The notes below the pieces were generated by a model. That model worked only from the letters and a program-made list of their open reading frames with translations. It did not search any database and was not told the DNA's origin. A DNA stretch of 7,032 nucleotides from an uncultured Collinsella sp. (GTDB lineage: Bacteria > Actinomycetota > Coriobacteriia > Coriobacteriales > Coriobacteriaceae): NCBI GenBank assembly GCA_900554455.1, contig USHT01000052.1:1-7032 (forward strand). Reading direction: 5' to 3'. Positions 1 to 6,320 of this stretch are shown here, one piece after another. The position numbers and the translations under genes were made by a program. Each line of letters starts with the position of its first letter. The first letter of the stretch is position 1.

Positions 1-360
1 CAGCTTCTCAAAATCGCCGCGGGTGAGGCCGTTGGCGTAGAACTCGTTGACCGTCGTCATGAGCGCGGCAATGGCGGTGTTCATCTTGAGCGTGTCGATG
101 TCGTCCGTGACCTTCTTGATGGTCTTGTGGATGATGGGCTCGTTCTTCTCGGAAACGGTCTTGTCCGCCGTCGCCATCTCCGCGAGGTTCCACACGCGGT
201 CCAGGAAGCGCTTGCAGCCCTTGATGGAGGAGGTGTTCCACGGGGCGGCCTTCTCAAAGTCGCCGATGAACATCTCATACAGGCGCAGCGTGTCGGCGCC
301 GTACTCGTTGACCACATCGTCGGGGTTAACGACGTTGCCGAGGGACTTGGACATCTTGAC
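1..360 (-). other. leuS: leuS-derived segment (KMSKS loop into the anticodon-binding region) of the chimeric frame
   Basis: Translated in the frame set by the purM start, this stretch reads as class I leucyl-tRNA synthetase of the Bacillus/actinobacterial type. It begins [15 protein letters not shown], carrying the KMSKS signature that stabilises the adenylation transition state. It continues with [15 protein letters not shown], a tract following the KMSKS loop in LeuRS, then [11 protein letters not shown] and [11 protein letters not shown] of the helical anticodon-binding domain. About 120 residues are visible. Everything before KMSKS (the HIGH motif, the Rossmann catalytic core and the editing domain) is absent, replaced by PurM. 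The remaining LeuRS C-terminus would lie left of the window. Identification of the segment is firm. Whether it is joined to purM in a living genome is doubtful. Confidence 0.88.
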
Positions 361-807
361 GATGGGGTGCTCGGCCATCTCGCCGCCCACGAGCGCGCAG
401 CCTGCGAGCTTGCAGCCGTCGGCCACGCCCTTGATGATCTTTGCCATGTGCTCGGCCTCAATGTGGCCGATGGCGACGTAGTCCAGGAAGAACAGCGGCT
501 CGGCGCCCGAAGCCAAAATGTCGTTGACGCACATAGCAACCAGGTCCTGGCCCACCGTCTCGTGACGGTCCATGATCTGGGCGAGCACGAGCTTGGTGCC
601 CACGCCATCGGTACCGCTAATCAGAATCGGGTCTTCCATATCCTTAAGCGCGGCGGCCGAGAACAGGCCACCAAAGCCGCCGATGCCGCCGATGACCTCG
701 GGGCGGTTGGTGTCCTTGACCATCTGCTTTATAGCGTCGACGGCGCGGCCGCCCTCGGCGGTATCGACGCCGGCGTCCTCGTACGTCACATGCTTGCTGT
801 CGCTCAT
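1..807 (-). CDS. purM: Chimeric frame: N-terminal PurM (AIR synthetase) fused in frame to C-terminal leucyl-tRNA synthetase; 3' end outside window
   Basis: The frame opens at ATG 807 behind AGGAAGG (813-819, 5-base spacer) and is open for 269 codons to the window edge. Residues 1-148 match phosphoribosylformylglycinamidine cyclo-ligase, which makes aminoimidazole ribotide (AIR) from FGAM and ATP. Visible PurM landmarks are YEDAGVD (9-15), [10 protein letters not shown] (63-72), VAMCVNDIL (90-98), [10 protein letters not shown] (101-110) and GGEMAEHP (141-148). PurM normally continues with a second domain to about 345 residues. Here residue 149 onward is not PurM but leucyl-tRNA synthetase, starting at its KMSKS loop (151-155). 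There is no stop codon or frame change at the switch. The gene lies 156 bases downstream of purF on the same strand, the usual operon order. As read, the product lacks the PurM C-terminal domain and the LeuRS active-site half, so neither activity is expected. A contig misjoin is the simplest explanation. Confidence 0.85.
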   Translation of the reverse strand, partial: MSDSKHVTYEDAGVDTAEGGRAVDAIKQMVKDTNRPEVIGGIGGFGGLFSAAALKDMEDPILISGTDGVGTKLVLAQIMDRHETVGQDLVAMCVNDILASGAEPLFFLDYVAIGHIEAEHMAKIIKGVADGCKLAGCALVGGEMAEHPIVKMSKSLGNVVNPDDVVNEYGADTLRLYEMFIGDFEKAAPWNTSSIKGCKRFLDRVWNLAEMATADKTVSEKNEPIIHKTIKKVTDDIDTLKMNTAIAALMTTVNEFYANGLTRGDFEKL

Positions 808-827
808 CTGAGCCTTCCTCTCCCACT

Positions 828-855
828 ACCGTTTGCCGCACAGGCGCCAAACGGT
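828..855 (-). other. Hairpin in the purF-purM gap, close to the purM ribosome binding site
   Basis: The arms accgtttg (828-835) and caaacggt (848-855) are perfectly complementary over 8 bp. Inside them a 1x1 mismatch is followed by 3 more pairs (837-839 with 844-846) and a 4-base loop. In the purM direction it ends 8 bases before the AGGAAGG ribosome binding site. No T-run follows, so it does not look like a terminator. An mRNA stability or translation-control role is possible but not shown. Confidence 0.35.
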
Positions 856-939
856 GCTCATAGTTGCGTTCATTTCGGCGCGCGCCATAACAGTACGCGC
901 CGTCATATCAACAAAACAGCAGGTAAAACCTACCAAAAT

Positions 940-964
940 AAACCTGTCCCCACATGGCAGGTTT
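940..964 (-). terminator. Weak terminator-like or attenuator-like hairpin overlapping the purF stop
   Basis: On the minus strand AAACCTG (958-964 on plus) pairs with CAGGTTT (940-946 on plus) over 7 bp around an 11-base loop, followed by ATTTTGG. The stem begins inside the purF stop codon (964-966). The short AT-ended stem and broken T-run make it weak, so it may only reduce read-through from purF into purM. The right arm carries one copy of the CCTGTCCC 8-mer (943-950) described in the findings. Confidence 0.3.
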
Positions 965-2634
965 TAGGCCTCGCCGTGCTCCTCTTCCCAGCTGCGGTCG
1001 TCGTATTTCTCGACCACGGCGTCGTCGTCAAAGTGCAGCGGCTTGTCCAGGTTGCGGGGCTTAAAGCCCTCCATGAACTTGTCGCGGCCAAAGCTCTCGG
1101 GAATCGCCACGGGGTAGCGTCCGGTAAAGCACGCATCGCAGTAACCGCCCTTGGGCATGACCTTCAGCAGGCCCTCGACCGAAAGGAAGGCCAGCGAATC
1201 GGCGCCGATATACTCGCAGATCTCATCGACCGTCTTGTTGGCGCTGATGAGCTGCGACTGCACGTCGGTATCGATGCCGTAGAAGCACGGCCAGATGACC
1301 TCGGGCGAGTTGATGCGGATATGAATCTCCTTGGCGCCAGCGTTGCGCAGCATCTTGACGAGCTGCACCATGGTGGTGCCGCGCACGATGGAGTCGTCGA
1401 TGACGACTAGGCGCTTGCCTTCGATGTTGTCGCGCAGCGGGTTGAGCTTCATACGCACGCCCATGGCACGCAGCTCCTGCGTAGGCTCGATAAACGTACG
1501 GCCCACGTAGCGGTTCTTGATAAGGCCCTCGCCAAAGGGAATACCGCTCTCGTGCGAATACCCCTCCGCGGGCGGCAGGCCGGAGTCGGGCACGCCGATG
1601 ACCAGGTCGGCCTCGACGGGCTCCTCATGTGCCAGCTGACGACCCATGTCATAACGGCAGGCGTAGACGCTCTTGCCGTTCATGATGGAATCGGGGCGAG
1701 CGAAGTAGACCTGCTCAAAGATGCAGTTTGCGGGCTCTTCGGCCGCAGGCACACCCTGCTCGGATACCAGACCCTCGGCGCTGATGCGCAAAATCTCGCC
1801 GGGACGAACGTCACGGACGTACTCGGCACCCACGATGTCGAGTGCGCAGGTCTCGGAAGCAACGACCCAGCCGCCGGCGCGCGTGACACGGACGGCGGAG
1901 TCGACCGTCGCGGCGCCGTCCTGCGACGGCAGCTGCGAAACGGATGCGGCATCGGCCTGGTCCAGGCCCTCGTCCACCAGCTTGCCCAGCACGAGCGGGC
2001 GAATGCCGTGCGGATCGCGGAATGCGTAGAGCGCCTGCTCGTTGATGAGCGTCATGGCGTAGCCGCCGCGCACGAGCTCCATGGTCTTGCGAATGCCCTC
2101 GCGCAGATGGCCTGTACGCTGAGTAAAGTAGCCGATGAGTTTGGTCGCGACCTCGGAATCCGAGTTGGAGAGGAACGGCACGCCCAGCTCGATGAGCTGA
2201 CGGCGCAGCTCGTCGGTGTTGACGAGGGTGCCGTTGTGCGCGAGCGCGATAATGACGCTATTGATGGTAGAGAGGTGCGGCTGAGAGGCTTCCCAGCTCT
2301 TGGCGCCAGCGGTGCCGTAGCGCACATGACCCACGGCCAGCTGACCGGAGAGCGTCGACAAGTCGGCATTGGAGAACACGCGGTCGAGCAGGCCCAGATC
2401 CTTGCGGACCATAACCGTGCCGCCATCACCCACGGCGATTCCCGCCGATTCCTGGCCGCGATGCTGCAGCGCGCGCAGACCAAAGTACGTCAGTCGAGCC
2501 ACGTCGCGATCGGGCGCCCACACACCAAAAATGCCGCATTCCTCATGCAGCTGGTCGGAGTCCGGATCATACGTCGACATGGCGTTCACCTGTCCCGCGG
2601 CACGCTCGGCCGCGCGGATGGTTTCTTGAGACAT
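964..2634 (-). CDS. purF: Amidophosphoribosyltransferase (glutamine PRPP amidotransferase), Fe-S type
   Basis: PurF makes phosphoribosylamine from PRPP and glutamine, the committed step of purine synthesis, in the cytoplasm. The 556-residue frame has an N-terminal Ntn-hydrolase glutaminase domain. EECGIFGV gives the nucleophile Cys33 after propeptide removal, with R105 (HVRYGTAG), N134-G135 and D159 (NSDSE) matching known glutaminase residues. The phosphoribosyltransferase domain has the PRPP loop VVIDDSIVRGTT (410-421). Cys304, Cys450, Cys499 and Cys502 match the four [4Fe-4S] ligands of the Bacillus subtilis enzyme, so this is the oxygen-sensitive, propeptide-bearing class. Residues about 222-247 form an Ala/Gln/Asp-rich insertion before WVVASETC. 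ATG 2634 has GAGGGG with a 5-base gap. An internal ATG at 2580 has AGGTGA at similar spacing and would shorten the propeptide from 32 to 14 residues. It is the upstream partner of purM. Confidence 0.97.
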   Translation of the reverse strand: MSQETIRAAERAAGQVNAMSTYDPDSDQLHEECGIFGVWAPDRDVARLTYFGLRALQHRGQESAGIAVGDGGTVMVRKDLGLLDRVFSNADLSTLSGQLAVGHVRYGTAGAKSWEASQPHLSTINSVIIALAHNGTLVNTDELRRQLIELGVPFLSNSDSEVATKLIGYFTQRTGHLREGIRKTMELVRGGYAMTLINEQALYAFRDPHGIRPLVLGKLVDEGLDQADAASVSQLPSQDGAATVDSAVRVTRAGGWVVASETCALDIVGAEYVRDVRPGEILRISAEGLVSEQGVPAAEEPANCIFEQVYFARPDSIMNGKSVYACRYDMGRQLAHEEPVEADLVIGVPDSGLPPAEGYSHESGIPFGEGLIKNRYVGRTFIEPTQELRAMGVRMKLNPLRDNIEGKRLVVIDDSIVRGTTMVQLVKMLRNAGAKEIHIRINSPEVIWPCFYGIDTDVQSQLISANKTVDEICEYIGADSLAFLSVEGLLKVMPKGGYCDACFTGRYPVAIPESFGRDKFMEGFKPRNLDKPLHFDDDAVVEKYDDRSWEEEHGEA

Positions 2635-2918
2635 GGCATCCCCTCAGAGCCTCGTATTTTGGCGTTACCCGCCTTATTATACGCACGGCGCGACGCGCTC
2701 CCCAGCGCATGAGCAGCGCTTTTTAAAAGCCCACCGAGCTAATAATCCGTTTTGCGGCCAAACATTTTATCGGTCTGTCCAGTGCAAGCGCCCACGCCCC
2801 CATATGGCCGCCGCGCCCACCGTTGGGGATTACAAAGTTGCAATTGGGACGTTCGTCCTGTCTTTTGGCAGGTCGGCGGCGTATCCTTGTACCTACAGCA
2901 AAACGAGAAAGGTTATGT
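2635..2918. other. Divergent intergenic region between purF and the membrane-protein gene
   Basis: This 284-base gap holds the purF promoter at its left end. An AT-rich near-palindrome, gctttt-t-aaaagc (2718-2730), lies just upstream of it. The rightward gene must start transcription here too. The best plus-strand candidate I see is TTGGCA (2865-2870) with TGTACC (2888-2893) at 17 bases, which is weak and would give a leader of about 20 bases. The central part, about 2740-2850, shows no credible reading frame, tRNA or riboswitch. Confidence 0.4.
2676..2704 (-). promoter_or_regulatory. Probable purF promoter
   Basis: On the minus strand a perfect TATAAT -10 box lies at 2676-2681. With a 17-base spacer the -35 position is TGGGGA (2699-2704), only 3 of 6 to consensus. 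Transcription would start near 2669, giving a leader of about 35 bases to ATG 2634. No PRPP or purine riboswitch fold fits in so short a leader. The -10 is convincing, the -35 is weak. Confidence 0.55.
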
Positions 2919-4148
2919 ATGGATCGAAACGAACTCGACCCCAGCGTCCCCAGCGCCACGGAGGTCAAGAAGATTCCCCTCATCATTAAGGTGTACGCCG
3001 TCCTGTGCATCCTGTCCGGCGTGGGCACACTCCCGTCGGTCGCCGCCTTTATGTGGCAGGTCATCACCGCGCTCATCAACGGCAACGCCGCCGAAAAGCT
3101 CGGCGACAATATGCTGGTCTCGGTTGGACTCATCGTCGCCGGCATCATGCTCTCTGCGGCAAGTGCCGTCATCCTGATCATCTTTGGCCTGGACCTTATC
3201 AAAAACCAGCGCCGCAACGCCGCCCGCCTGTCCTACATCCTTATTGCATTCACCGTCGTCGAGCTTTTGGTCGACGTGATGCTCCAAGGTATCGGGCTCT
3301 TCTTGCTTCGTCCCGCGATTCAGCTCGGTATCCTCATCGCGCTTTCAGCCACCGTCGATCCTACGCTTCGCCAGGAGCGCGAACTGCAGCGCCGCCTGCA
3401 GGAGATGCTCGACCGCGACGCCGCCGCCGAGGGCATGCTCGGCCGCGATGAAACCGGCGAGGGCTACATCAAGCTCAACTACTTCAACCTGTTCTGGGTA
3501 TTCCTCGTCTGCTGCGTGCTCGGCCTGATCGCCGAGGACATCTGGCACATGACGGTCGACGACCCAGGCGTCTACCAGGACCGCGCCGGCATGCTGTTTG
3601 GTCCCTTTAGCCCCATCTATGGCTTTGGCGCCGTACTCATGACCATGGTGCTCAACCGCTTCTATAAAAAGAACCCCATCATCATTTTCCTGGTAAGCGC
3701 TGTGCTCGGCGCGAGCTTTGAGGTGTTCGTGGGCTGGTTTATGCAGACCTCGTTCGGTGTGGTCTCGTGGAGCTACTCGCATATGAAGCTGTTCGGCATG
3801 CCCGATCCACTCGCCGTCCTTACGGGCGGACGCACCTGCACGGGCTTTGCCTGCCTGTGGGGCCTGGGCGGACTCATCTGGATCAAGCTGCTGCTGCCGA
3901 GGCTGCTCAAGCTCATCAACATGATTCCGTGGAAGAGTCGCTACTCGGCTACCGTCATCTTTACCGTCATTATGCTGGTCGACGGCGTCATGACGCTGCA
4001 GTCGCTCGACTACTGGTACCAGCGCGTCAACGGCACGGAGCCGGATATTCCCGTCGCGCAGTTCTACGGCAAATATTTTGATAACGACTACATGGAAAAC
4101 CGCTTCCAGAGCATGACCATGAGCCCCAAGGATGCGACGCGCGTGTAG
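2919..4148 (+). CDS. Multi-pass membrane protein, putative ABC-transporter type IV (CmpB-like) family
   Basis: The protein has 409 residues from ATG 2919, preceded by GAAAGG (2907-2912) with a 6-base spacer. Upstream in-frame start codons lack a ribosome binding site. The N-terminal part has hydrophobic segments at about 20-45, 66-94, 104-122 and 124-143. A charged, probably cytosolic helix follows (148-182, rich in E, R, Q and D). The C-terminal part resembles the family called 'putative ABC-transporter type IV': segments at about 189-207, 227-245, 253-272 and 308-327, with LFGPFSPIYGFG (226-237), FEVFVGW (267-273), WSYSHMKLFG (284-293) and GGRTCTGFACLWG (303-315). A last segment lies at 344-360, before a polar tail. 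No ATPase gene is nearby and the transporter name comes only from the family label, so substrate and role are unknown. It is monocistronic, ending at the hairpin at 4182. Confidence 0.85.
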   Translation: MDRNELDPSVPSATEVKKIPLIIKVYAVLCILSGVGTLPSVAAFMWQVITALINGNAAEKLGDNMLVSVGLIVAGIMLSAASAVILIIFGLDLIKNQRRNAARLSYILIAFTVVELLVDVMLQGIGLFLLRPAIQLGILIALSATVDPTLRQERELQRRLQEMLDRDAAAEGMLGRDETGEGYIKLNYFNLFWVFLVCCVLGLIAEDIWHMTVDDPGVYQDRAGMLFGPFSPIYGFGAVLMTMVLNRFYKKNPIIIFLVSAVLGASFEVFVGWFMQTSFGVVSWSYSHMKLFGMPDPLAVLTGGRTCTGFACLWGLGGLIWIKLLLPRLLKLINMIPWKSRYSATVIFTVIMLVDGVMTLQSLDYWYQRVNGTEPDIPVAQFYGKYFDNDYMENRFQSMTMSPKDATRV

Positions 4149-4181
4149 CGCCACGCAATGCCGAGATTTTCCAACGCACAG

Positions 4182-4222
4182 AAAAGCCCGCTGGCAGACT
4201 GATGAACTGCCAGTGGGCTTTT
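4182..4222. terminator. Bidirectional rho-independent terminator between convergent genes
   Basis: The arms 4182-4197 (aaaagcccgctggcag) and 4207-4222 (ctgccagtgggctttt) pair over 16 bp with a single G-T pair around a 9-base loop. The outer A4/T4 ends give a T-run after a GC-rich stem on both strands. It lies 33 bases after the membrane-protein stop (4148) and 32 bases beyond the stop of the MoaE-like gene (4255) from the other side, so it can serve both. Confidence 0.88.
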
Positions 4223-4254
4223 GCTGTAGATGGACTCGAATTGATCGCAAAGTC

Positions 4255-4671
4255 CTATGCCTCGCGCTCGACCTCGCTCACACACTCATTTTTGATGGTA
4301 CCGACGAGTGCCTGCAGCGCATCGACCACATGCGGGCGAATGTCTCCGCCAATGAGCACGAGCATGATGTCGTCGCCCACGGCAAGCTCGCCGCTCGCCA
4401 ACCACACGCGCACGTAGCCGATACCCGGCATCGCGCGCGTTGCCTCGATAGCGGCCTGCACCTTATCGGCATCGAAGCCAAACACCATGCCGCCTACCTT
4501 ATGTCCAGGCGCCACACCATCTGTCTCGACCCCACGCACCTCGGACTTAGGCGTCGCACGCACCACGCCGTTGTGTGTCAGGTACATCCCGCAATCAGCC
4601 GCCGAAACATCGGCCTTGGCTTCGCGCAGCCAAGCATCAACCGAAGGCATCGATTTGCCGCTTTCAAGCAT
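4255..4671 (-). CDS. Small MoaE-like protein (resembles molybdopterin synthase large subunit)
   Basis: The product is 138 residues from ATG 4671. AGGAG (4677-4681) lies 5 bases upstream. The adjacent ATG at 4674 would be only 2 bases away, and ATG 4650 has no clear ribosome binding site. MoaE converts precursor Z to molybdopterin together with thiocarboxylated MoaD. The likeness is in the pattern: CGMYLTHNGVVR (27-38) resembles the MoaE 'F.G.VR' strand, and GELAVGDDIMLVLIGGD (94-110) resembles 'G.L..GD.IV.V'. A closing helix has ALQALVGTIK (118-127). However, the HR..AF motif is replaced by GDIRPHVVDAL. Lys127 may correspond to the E. coli MoaE active-site Lys119, but no lysine matches Lys126 (KNECVSEVE here). 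No moaD, moaA or molybdoenzyme gene is in view. It may be a MoaE-fold protein with another role. It follows the sortase by 55 bases and probably shares its transcript. Confidence 0.6.
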   Translation of the reverse strand: MLESGKSMPSVDAWLREAKADVSAADCGMYLTHNGVVRATPKSEVRGVETDGVAPGHKVGGMVFGFDADKVQAAIEATRAMPGIGYVRVWLASGELAVGDDIMLVLIGGDIRPHVVDALQALVGTIKNECVSEVEREA

Positions 4672-4726
4672 CATTTCTCCTTTTGATTTCCAGGGTAGTC
4701 TTTTTGGGACAGGGCTCCCGGACACT
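4672..4726 (-). other. Short gap between the sortase and the MoaE-like gene, with ribosome binding site and GGGACAGG motif
   Basis: The gap holds AAAAGGAG (minus strand, 4677-4684) before the MoaE-like start. It also holds tttttgggacagggctccc (4701-4719), whose GGGA and TCCC ends can form a short stem. In the direction of transcription that stem is followed by A's, not T's, so it is not a terminator and read-through is expected. Confidence 0.45.
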
Positions 4727-5725
4727 TTATTCCTCGACCGGCGTGAGCACCATGACTGCGCGCGTATTGCTAAATGACAGCGAACGGCAGGTCACAAGCG
4801 TTACGACCTTGGTTGCCGAAGCGGCGCGATCAGTGGCATCGCTCGCCACGGCAGAGGCACCGTCGAGCATCTCGGACAAGTAATTCTTCAGTCCGTCATC
4901 GCCCTCAAAGTTGGGCGTGCGCGCCTTGGCATACGTGTCCTCGACCACCTTGGTCGCCAGCGGACGCAGCTTATAGGTGGCGTCGCGCGTGATGTAGTAC
5001 ACATATTTAATGCTATCGAACGTTGCCTGGTCAGTCGTATCCGAAATCACGTTGAACATCGAACCGTCGTTCATATGATGACCGTAAATCGTGGTCTGCT
5101 GATCCACCATGCCCGGCGCGGTGTCGTCGCTATCCAGGAAGATGGCTCCCGAGGCATTGGCGGTGCCGTCGAATAGCGTGTTGAGGTACTTGGAGTTGTT
5201 GTTCGTCTGCACCACGGGATAGTTGATGTTGGTGCCGGGCGCGTAAATCCAACCCACAACCTCGGGATTTGTCTGGGCAAGCGCATTAAAGTCGATAATT
5301 GGCACGCCGCTGGCGTCCTTGTCGCTCACATATTGTTTTTCAATCTTTTGATACGACTCGCTCGCCTGCTTGTAGCCAATCTGAGCATTAATAAAGATAG
5401 CGGCGGCGGCGACAATCAGACCGATGCCCACGATGATGAGCAAGATGGGAATGATGGAGCGGTGCTTCTTACGCGGCGGCTCGGCGTAGCTGGACGGCGC
5501 GGCATGCGATGAAGACCGGGGCGGCTTCTTAGCGGTGCTATAAGATGAAGGTCGATATGCGGCCGGCGCGTCCTGCCGACGATGCGTCGCCGGTGTCACG
5601 GGGCGCGGCGCGCGCGGCTGCTGAGGAGAGGATGTCCGACCCTGCTGCGCCGCATGGGCAGCACCCGGCTTCGACGGATCGGGAATCTGAGAAGCCTTGA
5701 ATCGTTTTCCCTGATAGTCGGACAT
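4727..5725 (-). CDS. Class B sortase, membrane-anchored, with a long cytoplasmic tail
   Basis: Sortases cleave a C-terminal sorting signal and attach the protein to the cell wall or to pilin subunits. The product is 332 residues from ATG 5725, preceded by AAGGAG (5730-5735) with a 4-base spacer. Residues 1-88 are Pro/Ser/Ala/Arg-rich and probably disordered in the cytoplasm, ending in basic RKKHR. A signal anchor spans about 90-113. The extracellular domain has NPEVVGWIYAPGTNINYPVVQ (153-173), characteristic of class B sortases. The catalytic set is His216 in TIYGHHM, Cys313 in TLVTC and Arg322 in SNTRAVMVL. Class B enzymes usually have T-L-S/A-T-C, so Val at that position is a variant. The gene starts 35 bases after purE and is followed by the MoaE-like gene, suggesting one transcript. 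The closest possible substrate in view is the IPVTG protein upstream of purE. Subfamily and substrate are uncertain. Confidence 0.93.
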   Translation of the reverse strand: MSDYQGKRFKASQIPDPSKPGAAHAAQQGRTSSPQQPRAPRPVTPATHRRQDAPAAYRPSSYSTAKKPPRSSSHAAPSSYAEPPRKKHRSIIPILLIIVGIGLIVAAAAIFINAQIGYKQASESYQKIEKQYVSDKDASGVPIIDFNALAQTNPEVVGWIYAPGTNINYPVVQTNNNSKYLNTLFDGTANASGAIFLDSDDTAPGMVDQQTTIYGHHMNDGSMFNVISDTTDQATFDSIKYVYYITRDATYKLRPLATKVVEDTYAKARTPNFEGDDGLKNYLSEMLDGASAVASDATDRAASATKVVTLVTCRSLSFSNTRAVMVLTPVEE

Positions 5726-5760
5726 GGCTCTCCTTATACTGCGGTGAAACGGCGGAACGC

Positions 5761-6225
5761 CTAGGCGTCGGCCATCTCCTGCTTCATCTTCTCGATAACC
5801 TTGCGGTACTCGGGGTCGCATGCGCCCAGAATCTGCGTGGCGTAAATGGCAGCGTTCTTGGCACCGTTGATGGCCACACAGGCAACGGGCACGCCCGAAG
5901 GCATCTGCACCATCGACAGCAGCGAGTCCATACCACCCAGATCGCTCGTCTTCATAGGCACGCCGATAACCGGCAGCGGCGTAAAGGCAGCCACGACACC
6001 ACCCAGGTGAGCGGCCTTGCCAGCGGCGGCGATAACCACTTTGATACCGCGATCGGCAGCAGTCGAAGCCCACTCGTGGACCTTCGCCGGCGTGCGGTGT
6101 GCGCTCGCAATGACGAGCTCATAGGGCACACCGAGCGCCTCGAGCTCGGCGGTGCAACCTTCCATAACGCCCAGATCGGACTTGGAGCCCATGATGATCC
6201 CGACAACCGGCTTCTGATCTGCCAT
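5761..6225 (-). CDS. purE: N5-carboxyaminoimidazole ribonucleotide mutase (AIR carboxylase catalytic subunit)
   Basis: PurE forms 4-carboxy-AIR for the sixth step of purine synthesis, moving the carboxylate of N5-CAIR in class I enzymes or using CO2 directly in class II. The 154-residue protein covers the full single domain (E. coli PurE has 169). It has the phosphate-binding GIIMGSKSDL (9-18), the catalytic SAHRTP with His43 (41-46), AAAGKAAHLGG (66-76), PVIGVPM (85-91) and the VQMPSGVPVA stretch (106-115). ATG 6225 is chosen because AGGAGGT lies 8 bases upstream. A TTG at 6231 would sit only 2 bases from it. PurE acts on the product of PurM. The purK partner of class I enzymes is not in the window, so the class cannot be settled here. 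The stop is 35 bases before the sortase start. Confidence 0.96.
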   Translation of the reverse strand: MADQKPVVGIIMGSKSDLGVMEGCTAELEALGVPYELVIASAHRTPAKVHEWASTAADRGIKVVIAAAGKAAHLGGVVAAFTPLPVIGVPMKTSDLGGMDSLLSMVQMPSGVPVACVAINGAKNAAIYATQILGACDPEYRKVIEKMKQEMADA

Positions 6226-6233
6226 AAACAAAG

Positions 6234-6240
6234 ACCTCCT
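6234..6240 (-). promoter_or_regulatory. Consensus ribosome binding site of purE
   Basis: AGGAGGT on the minus strand, 8 bases before ATG 6225. It fixes the start at 6225 rather than the TTG at 6231. Confidence 0.85.
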
Positions 6241-6288
6241 GTTGAGAGCGGTGACGCGGCGGATCCGCGACCCTTAACTACAGAGAGT

Positions 6289-6317
6289 AGTATAGCTGCT
6301 CCCGTCCCTGCGGTCTG
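6289..6317 (-). promoter_or_regulatory. Probable promoter of the purE-sortase-moaE-like group
   Basis: TATACT on the minus strand (6289-6294) matches 5 of 6 of the -10 consensus. At 17 bases the -35 position is CAGACC (6312-6317), 3 of 6. The start of transcription would be near 6282, with a leader of about 57 bases. Between -10 and start lie a small hairpin, ACTAC/GTAGT (about 6278-6292), and further down a palindrome, gcggatccgc (6259-6268). Either could be an operator, but nothing proves it. The large inverted repeat at 6321-6408 abuts the -35 position. Confidence 0.45.
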
Positions 6318-6320
6318 CGT

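Noticed and set aside
1..807. A new bifunctional PurM-LeuRS enzyme
   Set aside because: Each part lacks the half needed for catalysis, and the junction cuts through conserved domains rather than between them.
127..1410. Long plus-strand open frame, 427 codons
   Set aside because: It is antisense to the purM/leuS frame and purF and crosses the gap between them. The composition is His/Ala/Val/Leu-rich, as expected opposite GC-rich genes, with no ribosome binding site or family likeness.
1552..2712. Plus-strand open frame, 386 codons
   Set aside because: It lies opposite purF, whose identity is certain, and is a by-product of GC-biased third positions.
2823..2918. Upstream start for the membrane protein at 2823
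   Set aside because: No ribosome binding site is seen, while GAAAGG sits well before ATG 2919, and the added residues do not look like a signal peptide.
3345..4250. Minus-strand open frame, 301 codons
   Set aside because: It is antisense to the membrane-protein gene, His/Ala/Glu-rich, and runs through the terminator.
5726..6073. N-terminal extension of the sortase to an upstream start
   Set aside because: It would overlap most of purE out of frame. The added residues are Arg/Gly/Cys-rich noise, and AAGGAG precedes ATG 5725.
6226..6288. PRPP or purine riboswitch in the purE leader
   Set aside because: The leader is about 57 bases and lacks any conserved core I recognise.
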